15,278 bases of DNA from Actinomortierella ambigua (taxonomy: Eukaryota; Mortierellomycota; Mortierellomycetes; Mortierellales; Mortierellaceae). The position numbers were made by a program, and so were the translations under genes. The stretch spans positions 1 to 15,278 of the forward strand of contig JAAAJB010000729.1 of assembly GCA_016098155.1 (NCBI GenBank), in the 5' to 3' direction. The notes under the pieces are model-generated. The model did no database searches. It saw only the letters and a list, made by a program, of their open reading frames with translations, and had not been told where the DNA came from. The stretch's first letter is position 1. The number at the start of each line of letters is the position of its first letter. Shown in pieces: positions 1 to 8,281 of the stretch.

Positions 1-229
1 AGCGCGCCTCATGGAGGGCTAAAGGCCAACAGCACACCTCATGGAGGGCCGAAGGTCAACAGCACACCTCATGGAGGGCCGAAGGTCAACAGCACACCTC
101 ATGGAGGGCCGAAGGCCAGCAGCGCGCCTCATGGAGGGCTAAAGGCCAACAGCACACCTCATGGAGGGCCGAAGGCCAGCAGCGCGCCTCATGGAGGGCC
201 GAAGGCCAGCAGCGCGCTCATGGAGGGCT
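1..229. repeat. 30-bp minisatellite, 7 full units plus a partial eighth
   Basis: Seven direct 30-bp units begin at 1, 31, 61, 91, 121, 151 and 181. A shortened unit (211 to about 229) has lost one C. Each unit contains CTCATGGAGGG followed by a GGCC-GAA-GGCC type inverted repeat that could fold into a small hairpin. The unit length is a multiple of three, so one plus-strand frame stays open through part of it as a 10-residue repeat (MEGRRPAAR). I do not regard that as a real protein, because the only ORF leaves the array at once into non-repetitive, gene-poor sequence. The array touches the left edge, so its full size is unknown. Confidence 0.95.
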
Positions 230-1026
230 TGTTGTGTGTGGACAAGTGAGAAAGAAATGGTCGAAAAAGAAATGGGCAAATGGCGTTTTTATGCAAATGG
301 GTGGCTTGGAAAAATCGACAACCCATGTACTTTGAGCGTCTGAGGTACTGCGGCAAGGCAGCGACGGTCTTCTCCCTGTGCTGGACAGTACACTCTCTCC
401 TTTTTAGTCCATTCTCGGAATCGCAGTGTCAGTTATCACATACCATTCAATTGGTTCCTTTATTGAGTAGAGCGCACCTATTGTACATTTGTCCGCTGAT
501 GCTGGCTCTTCTTGACGTGGGAGTGCAACTCCCTTTGGTGCTGACAAGCATCCTTCATCTTGACTGGTAACGCCTCGTAGTCCTTTTGGGCACCGCGCTC
601 CAAATGTCCTCGACCTCGTGCGAAGAGCTTATTTGAGAACTTGCGACATTGGTTGGTTAGAGTTGGAATCCGTAATGAGACGTTAGAGTTGGATTGTTTC
701 GTTGGTTGGCGATACCCTCCTTCTCCTCCCTTCATCGGTGAAAAAAAAATTGACATCACAATATTAAGGAAGAGTTTTTGATATGTTACAAAATCTAGCA
801 ATATATGATAAACAAGTTGGAGAACAAGGGAAGCTAGGAGTGCACTCATCCTAACTCGCCTTCTCCTCCGCTAACTTCTAATGTTCCTGGAAGCTGAATG
901 GTCCAGGAAACCAGCGGGAAAAGACGAAGGGGATGCATGCTGTGATCGGGTGCTGTATGTGATTATGTTTTCTTTTGCAGTGACATGGAAAAAGGGAGGG
1001 AGAGAGGGGAAGGGTGTAACTCATTC
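230..1026. other. Gene-poor stretch, 3' of the SAM carrier gene
   Basis: I see no convincing gene here. Open frames on both strands are short (the longest is about 123 codons on the minus strand, 478-849) and show no family motif, splice logic or domain. A more AT-rich patch lies at about 745-830. The right end must include the 3' untranslated region and cleavage site of the minus-strand carrier gene, whose stop codon is at 1027-1029. I see no clear AATAAA there. Confidence 0.6.
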
Positions 1027-2396
1027 TCATGCGTCGTTGCCAGCCAGGACAGTCTTGGTCTTCTCATACACACCCAAGAAGATGCTTCCACCGATCGAGA
1101 TCCACATGACGCGTGGTCCAATGCCCGAGAAGAGTGCCCGTGGGCCCTCCTCAACCCAGATTCGTCTAAAAGTCGACACAATACCCGAATAGTATGCCGA
1201 GTTTGCTGCTGTTCCTGCCCCTACTGCTGCTCCTGCTGCTGCTGCTCCATCCACCACCACAGACTGTGCGGCCCGCTGGCTCAACATCAACCGAGTCTTG
1301 ATCACATCCAACGGCGTGGTCAGACCGGCAGCAAAACCTCCAGCGATCGAGCCACAGATCGCAGCCTCCCAAGCATCCACAACACGGCGGTTCGTCTTGT
1401 GGGCCCAAGACTTCTTCATGTATTCGTAGAGCGGGAACTGGATGCATGTGAATGGAATCTCACGGGCCACCGTGCTGAAATAGCCACGGTAGAACCCACG
1501 CAGCCCTTCGTTGGCGACCACAGCTCGCACGGCGGCGGAGGTCGTCGTGAATTGCTTCGTCTGCATGCGCTGTTTGATCACCTCTGTCGGGACACGGACA
1601 AAGCAGGCGGCCTAAATTAATGAGGAAATGGGGAGGATGAGTTAGTCATTGGAAAGGGAGGAGGAGATATTGAAACCAATGTAAAAAAAAAAAAAGAGAA
1701 TGGGACAAAAAGGAAAGAAAGGCAGCCTTACGATCTCACCGCCCGACGCCGACATCATGTGGACAATGGGTTCCTGCTGAGGCTCTGGCATCATCGTCTT
1801 CAACGTGGCCTTGAGAGTCTCGTAGGTCACAAAGAACATGGATGCTATAGTCACGCGAGTACAGGAGGGCGAGAGACGAAAGTTGGAGAGTTAGCCCACC
1901 CGCTTTCTTCCCCGCAATGGTCCCAAAAAACATTAAAATTTGGGTTGGGTTGTACCTCCTGGAGCGGAACCAACGACTGCGCTCGTCAGACCAGAGTACA
2001 CTCCACGGAATCCACCCGATGCTGCAAAGCCAGCTTTGGACTGCAGGCGTGTCTTGAGCGTGTCCAGGGGGAACAGCGCCGTGTCCACTGCCGTGCCGGC
2101 AAGTCCTCCAGCCTATATATGAAATAAGTTGGTTTAGATATGACATTAATTTAAGCATTCCAACCTCCCCCTCAGAATAGAAGCAGACGCCACCATGATG
2201 CGATGCAGGAACAGTTCAAGAGCAGCCTAGCCTCAACCACTCTCGTTTCCCCTATGTCTGTCTTGCCAACCGGCTTGCCATGAATGAGTTGACATACCAT
2301 CATGCACTGCAGCCATGTGGGCTCCTTGAGCTGCTTCTTGGTGGCAATGGTGGGGACAGCTGTCATGGCAACAGGATCAGAGGAAACAGCAGCCAT
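1027..2396 (-). CDS. PET8: Mitochondrial S-adenosylmethionine carrier (SLC25A26/Pet8 type), 4 exons
   Basis: Reconstructed exons are 2396-2298, 2112-1956, 1844-1732 and 1611-1027, 954 nt in total for 317 aa, with all phases matching. Family members exchange cytosolic SAM for mitochondrial S-adenosylhomocysteine across the inner membrane, feeding methylation, lipoate and biotin chemistry. The three carrier repeats are visible by their signatures: PLDTLKTR (residues 48-55), PTEVIKQR (131-138) and PLDVIKTR (223-230). The second, with the preceding AACFVRV and the later STVAREIPF and QFPLYE, is diagnostic of the SAM carrier rather than other SLC25 members. Yeast Pet8 has 284 aa and human SAMC 274. 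The excess here is an N-terminal extension of about 25 residues and an Ala/Gly-rich insert at about 234-261. The start lies in CACCCATGG, a good eukaryotic context, right after a CT-rich leader. Donors include GTATGT and GTAAGG; acceptors end in TAG. Confidence 0.95.
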
Positions 2397-2792
2397 GGGT
2401 GATCAGGATGGGTGGCGAAAAAAAAGGAAGGAGGGAAGGGAGGAAGGGGAGGAGGTTGGGTGGGCAATGGCGGAAATGAAAAGAGGAGAAGAGTGGGGAG
2501 TAAGACAGACAACCTGATCAGACCAATGAGGGACAGAGTGGGGAAAGAGGTACCCACAAACTCAACTCGAGAGGTGACCAAACGCCTCGAACGTCCTTTT
2601 CTGGGGGGGTCTCTGAATCAGGAACATGGAAGAGTGGCTTTGATGACCCTTCTCCAACAATTCCTGTTCCGCCCGCAAGATTGATTTGTTCCCACACCTT
2701 ATCAGATTTGAACCACCATTGCATGCTGTTGTTGTTTGTTTTTATATATAATTTAGTTCTCAGCTCCTCTTTCTTTCTCAACTACTGTATCA
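2397..2792. promoter_or_regulatory. Intergenic gap: HID1 3' end and SAM carrier promoter/leader
   Basis: This 396-bp gap separates two minus-strand genes. On the coding strand, the part next to the carrier start (about 2400-2470) is strongly pyrimidine-rich (CCTTCC/CTCC runs), a common fungal core-promoter style. The part nearest the HID1 stop holds an AT-rich element at about 2740-2758 (TATATATAAAAA on the minus strand) that could serve in 3' end formation. I see no TATA box at a convincing spacing for the carrier gene. Confidence 0.45.
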
Positions 2793-5700
2793 CTACGAGA
2801 ACAAAGTACCAGGTGTGGTCGCTACAGTGGGCGATATCGGAGCTGCTGTGACGATGGTGCGCGGCAAGGCGTTGTACAGGTTCGACAACGATGACGACGA
2901 CGACATCGTCGACAGGGAGCGCCCTGTACCCCGTGAACTGCTGTTGCCACCGCCACGACCGCCTACACCACCACTGGTGCCTACGTGGTTGCTACCGCCA
3001 ACTCCGTGTGATTGGGTCGCAAACTGCTGTCTATTACCTGTGCCAGGCGATGGTTGTTGCTGCTGATGATGATGAGAGGCGGACGCGACACGAACGACAA
3101 ATAGCCGCACACGCGTCTCATGCCACGCGCCCATCCCTTGCCGTCCCAGGCGACCCATACCTCCAAGATAGATCTGGCTCCATAACAGGCCTTCGAACCA
3201 CACCGCGAGTTCACCCCACACAAACTTGTGCATCCTGATCGACGGCTTGACAACTGTGGAGGCTGGAGCTGCTGCTAGCGTCGAAACCACTGTTCCCGTC
3301 CTTGGCACTGGCGATGGGGTCGACCAAGGCGAAGACGACGCCGAAGAGGACGACGAAGACGACGACGACGGAGAGGCGCCCCTGCTCACGTCTCCTGTAG
3401 CCGCAGTAGCAGACGCCATCTGAGCAACATCAACTACTGCAAAGTCGTACGATGGAAGGATCGATGTCTGCATGTGCGGTGTAATCTCGCGCTGGATAAA
3501 TTCGAGCACCTGTTGGTCTGTAGTTGCCTGCAGCTGCTCAATCACGGGTACTGTATGCTTCAGGGTCACCAGCATCGGCTCAAACCGCATCCCTCTCATC
3601 CAGCCATCGACCCACTCTTCCGTCGGCACAAACCCATTCTGGCCAACATCATACACCGTCGTTGTCAACATCACTCCTTGGCTCGTGATCGAGCGCGCTT
3701 CGAGTGGTTCACGAACACGAGCTGACTGACCTGTTTTTGAGGGCCAAGATGTCGCTACAGATCCTCCTTCCTCTCCTCCTTTTTCGCCGCCTGAAAGTAT
3801 CAGCGGACCTGGTCCAGATGAACGTTTGGCATCCTTGCGTTTAGAAGACGACTTTTCATTGAAAGTATGGTTGTCGTCTTCCTCCTGATCACTAGACGCC
3901 CGCGACAGCCGTTCAGCGACAGACTCTGGTAGTTTTCCCCGCTGCTTCTCAGAAAGGCCTTCCAACGAAGTGGGCAACCCTGATTCAGCAGCCAAAGTAG
4001 GATGACCAGCACCACTGCCATTGCTGCTACTACCATCGCTCAGTTTTCTGGCTCTTGGCACGGTCGACAGCCCACCTTCGTCCTCAACATCGCCCTCGTT
4101 TCCTCCGCCATCGCTCGCTGGCGTAAGGATCGAGTCAGTGCTGTCCAAGCGAGAGAGACGACTATTCCGATCCTTCTCTGCCCATTCTGAAGATAGCCGA
4201 CCAACGGTCCTCGATAATGCGGATGGCGCCGAGTCCTCGGCCCTCCACCCACCCTTGGAAGAAGATGTGGGAGTCATTGGCGTTGATCCATCGGGGTATT
4301 CGGGTGGCAAGTGGTGCTGGGTCGCGGCGGCAGAGTAGCTGCCAAGAGGATTGCCAAATGTTGAATGCGTCGGGGTATCGATAGATGAGACGGTCGAAGT
4401 AGACGTCCTCGTCTTGGTAATCGGTGACGCTGTCCCTTGGCTCCCCGTGGGCACCTTGTCGGCACTAGCATGACGCTGTGCAAGGCTCGGCCGTTGATGT
4501 GATTGCTGCTGCTGATGGTGTTGCTGTTGATGCTGCTGACTTAGGGCTGCCGCCTGACGCTCTTTTGCAAGCCTCAGTCGATGGATGTCCTCAAGGCCGT
4601 TCGCCAATGTAAACTTGGCCATTGCTTTCAGCTTCGATTCATACTGCACCATAGCGTAGACCAAATTGGGATTCTCTACATTTAACATGCGCATAACCCC
4701 TTGTCAGTAAATTCTTTTGTTTTCTTTCATGTTTGCTTGATTCTTTCTTGGTTTCCTCATAACGTTTTCCTTGGTGTACCTGACGCTTGGTAATAGAGCA
4801 TATAGTTGATGCTATCGAGCATGTTGCTCAAAAGTTCATGGTTAGAGGCCTCTGCCAATAGAAACGACGGCGATCCAAACGATACTGTTAATTGGAGCAA
4901 GCGGTTGGCTGTGGCGGATGATATCCGCTTGAGGGAGGTGGAGATGTTGAATATAGTCATCACCAGCGATGGATACAGTGACCGGAGCGTCCTCTTAGTT
5001 GTAGCAATCAAATTATGGATGGACTAGAAAACAATAGTAGATGAGGGACAAGAGTCATTAGATCCGATCAGCCATATAAACTGGGTGTCAAAGAAGACCG
5101 GACAAGGATTTTCACATACTTGGATAAGGTAATCGCCATAGGTGCCATGAAAATTGGGTATCCTCATGCTGCTTGGTAGGGAGGGGTGGCCATCAAAAGT
5201 TTTGTTCAGGTTGCTACCAAAGGCACGGTCAGACGATAGAGTGTGGAGCATGCAGGCACACATGCGTACCACTCCGATGTGCGCTATTTAATCAAATATA
5301 ACCAGGAGGGACATGTCAGAGAAGATGACCAATGTCCATGCATACGAGCCACTCGGCAGTCAACCCATCAGACTTACATGGATCCAGCTTGTTTTCCATT
5401 GCAAAATAAAGTAAGATAATGACAATGTCCAGGACGCGGCGCGTTTCCAGTAAGTAATGTCGAAACCGCTATACATTACAAATCGTCAAAAGTGCATTAG
5501 AATGTGATAATGGAAAGTACTCCAGGCTACCGCGCAAGGTGCCGAGGATTCAGAACCTTCAGTCTTTTTCTTGCACAATGGGTACCTTATTCAGCTCTAA
5601 TGTCTTCCAACAGAGCATAAGCATTTCCTGATGACACTTCACTTGCTTGGTTGACCCCGGAAGGTAAGTGCTACTAGCCTAACCGTCGGACCCCAGACGA

Positions 5701-7770
5701 CAAGAGAAAAAAAAGGTCTTTCATGGTCAATAATCTTGACTCTATGCCAAACACCATACAGCCCGCCTAAAGCTGCACATATTGGTATGTCTTACCGCCA
5801 TGGGATTGCTGAGAATGCGGTACATGCCGTCCATAAGAAAGGTAAAGTCTTGTTCGCGATGTAGGCGAGAAAGATAGTGTCTAAACTGGTTCTTCCCTAC
5901 CAGATCGGCCACTGACTGAGGCGATCCACCGCTCCCTGGCGATTTTTTGTCGCAATGGTGGTTCGGACTTCCAATCCTGAGCGCCCCTGCATGATGGGTG
6001 ATCCGACTGATCGCATCAATGGGCTGGTAGTTGAGGAGTACGATGACGACTTGGAGACAGAGCATCACCAAAAGTTCGCGTTGATCGCTGCTGAACATGA
6101 CATGATTGTAAGGCAAGCCCCATCCGGATGGGTTGTACTTCATGGCTGAGTTGATGAGACTGCACAAAACGGCGATGGTGGCCTTGCAGTTGGTGCCTGT
6201 GACCACTGCCTCGATCCATCTGTTTTCCGTGATAGCAATGACTGCCGGAGTGGTGTACATTGAGCGCGAGAACAAAACCAGTAATAGTCGAAGCACCTCT
6301 ATCCTGTTGTCTTCGAGTTCCTTGGATGTCCCTATAGGCGTTGAAGACCCAATCCCCGTCTCCCTATGTGCCCAAACCGTTTGGAGAAACAAGAGGAAGA
6401 AGGGGGCGCATGATGTTGATCGAGAAGGATAAACAGTTAGAGAAAAGAGTAAGAGGGCTTCACGAATAGTGTGCTACTAGGCTCACCTTTCTTGGTACGC
6501 GTCTCCCCCCCCCCAAAAAAAAATTGATGAAAAAAATGGTTTCACTTTAGTGCTTACCAAATAACATAGCTGACCTTCTCCTTCGTCTCGACAGCTGTCG
6601 GGATTGTGAATCCTGAGGTGAACAACAAGTCAATTAACGTCTGGATAAGGCGATGACCATGAGAAGGTACAGGTTTCTCTTCTAGCTCCATAAACTGTAG
6701 AAATAGTGAGTCGCAAAAAAAAAAGAAGGTTCTGTATTCGTTAGAAACAAAGCCCTGATGTCAACAGTATTCACAGCCTTACAGGACGACGACTACCTAC
6801 CTCCTCTTTTGGTGCTGTTCTCTGTCCACTAGGGTCTTGTGGTTTCTGTTGTGGGTGCTCTGTGATCTCATTTGTCGCTGGACTATGACTGTTCGTCTGC
6901 GTGGATGATCGCCTGACGGAGACAACTACGGTTCTTGGAACCCAAAAGTAGCGCTCTTCCCAGTCGACCCAGTCCTCAGATTCGAAGATGAACGGAAATA
7001 TACGTGTCAAGACACGCAGGCAATTGAGTACCTGCGCTGCCGGCGCCTGGGTGGACGGGAATGTAGGCGTTTCAACCAAGCGGAATAAATGAGCTAGCGT
7101 CTAATTGGTTCGTCCAAAAAAGGTGTACCAAGGCAGCAACAGGAGGAGAAAGATCAGAAGGGTGCATGATTGGAGAGGGGGAAACAAACAGAATGTACAG
7201 GGGCAGTTAGCGCAACGAGATCCATTCAGTACCAACACGCGTGGCGAAAAGAAAACAACAGAGCCTGAATGATACCTCCTTCCAAGGGAATAGATATACC
7301 TTTTCAATAAGACACTCGAGGTTCTCGCGAGCATTGTCCCGTACTTGACGAATATCGGCCGAGCTGACAAGTGAAAAGACATCATCGGTTGTCTCGGGAA
7401 GAGTCCAGAACTGCAAGTCCATAAATGGATAAGAATGAAGCGCGTGGCATGAGTATATGCAGGGGAAATAAAAGAGCGCGCGAAAAAAAAAGACCGTTGC
7501 GCTCATGTCCGAGTAAAAGCGGTCGTCCATGCCTGTCCTCTGGCATGGGGAAAAGCGCCCTACCTGTTCCCAGTATTCGTTAGCATTGGCTGTGATGTTC
7601 TATGGGGACAGCGGCATGAGTCAAGTGAATGGCATGAAAGTGAGCAATTTGCCGTTTCATTCAAACAGACGAAGGTGACACATTCACAAGCCATGAGTGA
7701 GACCTACCCGCTCCTCAAACAGGCGGAAGACACTTTTTTTGAAGGCAAGTTTGCTGTGAGCAGCACCCAT
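2793..7770 (-). CDS. HID1: HID1-family Golgi trafficking protein, 11 exons, 1229 aa
   Basis: Exons are 7770-7708, 7599-7564, 7410-7300, 7100-6801, 6694-6558, 6363-5796, 5678-5586, 5468-5378, 5283-5120, 5023-4780 and 4675-2793, 3690 nt in total with consistent phases. HID1 proteins (human HID1 788 aa; fission yeast Ftp105 and yeast Ecm30 are placed in the family) are peripheral Golgi/TGN proteins involved in secretory sorting. Blocks in family order are MGAAHSK (1-7), EYWEQFWTLPETTDDVF, VLNCLRVLTRIFPFIFE, SYVIWETGIG around 216, GWGLPYNHVMFS, YLSRLHREQDF, HQEMLMLCWK, LSSDRAFGSNLNK, SATANRLLQL, NPNLVYAM (604-611) and the C-terminal WFEGLLWSQIYL (about 1095-1106). Gly2 and Ser6 fit an N-myristoylation signal. 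The extra length is a Ser/Gln/His-rich linker (about 645-950), a Ser-rich insert (about 1022-1081) and a low-complexity tail after about 1132. The start is chosen at MGAAHSK because it aligns with the family N-terminus and has A at -3. Identity is by motif recognition, not a search. Confidence 0.93.
6364..6557 (-). repeat. HID1 intron 5 with a C10/A9 homopolymer junction
   Basis: The intron runs from donor GTAAGC to acceptor CATAG and splits the Trp codon of VIW-ETG. Inside it, plus-strand positions 6505-6514 are ten C followed by nine A (6515-6523). On the transcript this is a T9G10 run. Its length is probably variable and prone to sequencing error. It is non-coding, so the gene model does not depend on it. 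Confidence 0.8.
7564..7599 (-). other. HID1: 36-nt in-frame microexon (exon 2) of the HID1 gene
   Basis: This exon encodes 12 residues, NITANANEYWEQ. It is bounded by an acceptor ending CATAG and a donor GTAGGG, both phase 0. It is needed to join the N-terminal block (7708-7770) to FWTLPETTDDVF in the next exon. The human family pattern, with an acidic/aromatic segment just before Q-F-W, supports its inclusion. Automated annotation could easily skip it, because exon 1 and exon 3 also join in frame without it. Confidence 0.85.
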
Positions 7771-8281
7771 TTGCTCGAGAGGATGGAAAAAATGGCCGAG
7801 GGAGATGGAATGGAGGTCGAGAGTGGTGTGGACGGTACATTGTCCGCCTCGGAAAAGACAGACAGCAGGAAGGCCGAGAGAAAGAGAAAACAGAGAGAGC
7901 AAGATAAAGGGTTTGAGCGTCGACGGAGGAGGGAAGGGAAGGGTGGTGATTTGTACGGGAGAAGAGGTGGAGAGAGAGTGGGGAGGGGGGGCGGGAGCGT
8001 GCGAAAAGGATAGGAAAGCAGGAGGATCCAAGGAGGAAGGATGGGAAGGGAAGGGAAGGAAGGAAGGAAGGAGCAAGGAAAGAAGGAAAGGACGAAAAAG
8101 AAAGGGGAGAAAAAAAAAGGGAGGACGTGGATTCGATGGCAATGCGATCTGCACCAATGAGGAACAGCAAAGCACGGGGTTCCGTTGGCTCGAGTGCACC
8201 CAAGGAGGTGGAGTGACCCACAAAAAAAAAATAGTTTCATTCATTTCCACACGCCCAGACGCCTGAGAAAAATTCCATCTG
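7771..8281 (-). promoter_or_regulatory. HID1 upstream region, long polypyrimidine tract on the sense strand
   Basis: Between the HID1 start and the end of the next minus-strand gene lie about 510 bp. From about 7860 to 8130 the plus strand is almost all purine (GGAAGG, GAAAGG, GGGAAGGG runs), so the HID1 sense strand is a long CT-rich tract. This makes several overlapping frames open and rich in Pro, Ser, Leu and Phe, which I read as compositional artefact. The tract most likely covers the promoter and 5' leader. An A-run at 8221-8230 lies close to the 3' end of the neighbouring gene. Confidence 0.55.

Noticed and set aside
1..229. CRISPR-like array
   Set aside because: The units are contiguous 30-bp direct repeats without unique spacers, in a eukaryotic gene setting. 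It is a minisatellite.
478..849. 123-codon minus-strand frame with a hydrophobic start
   Set aside because: It shows no recognisable domain, partner exon or conserved motif. Frames of this length are expected by chance in this composition.
985..1620. 211-codon plus-strand open frame opposite the last exon of the SAM carrier
   Set aside because: The minus strand encodes a clear carrier with all family motifs. The plus-strand product is Ser/Arg/Cys-rich with no motif and is explained by antisense codon composition.
3226..3423. Plus-strand Asp/Glu-rich frame within the HID1 gene
   Set aside because: It is the complement of the Ser-rich codon run (TCG/TCC) in the HID1 C-terminal insert.
7684..8250. 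Long minus-strand frame giving HID1 a 160-residue N-terminal extension, plus two overlapping frames
   Set aside because: The extension is Pro/Ser/Leu/Phe-rich and comes from a CT-rich tract that is open in several frames. The HID1 family starts at MG...SK, which matches the internal Met at 7770.
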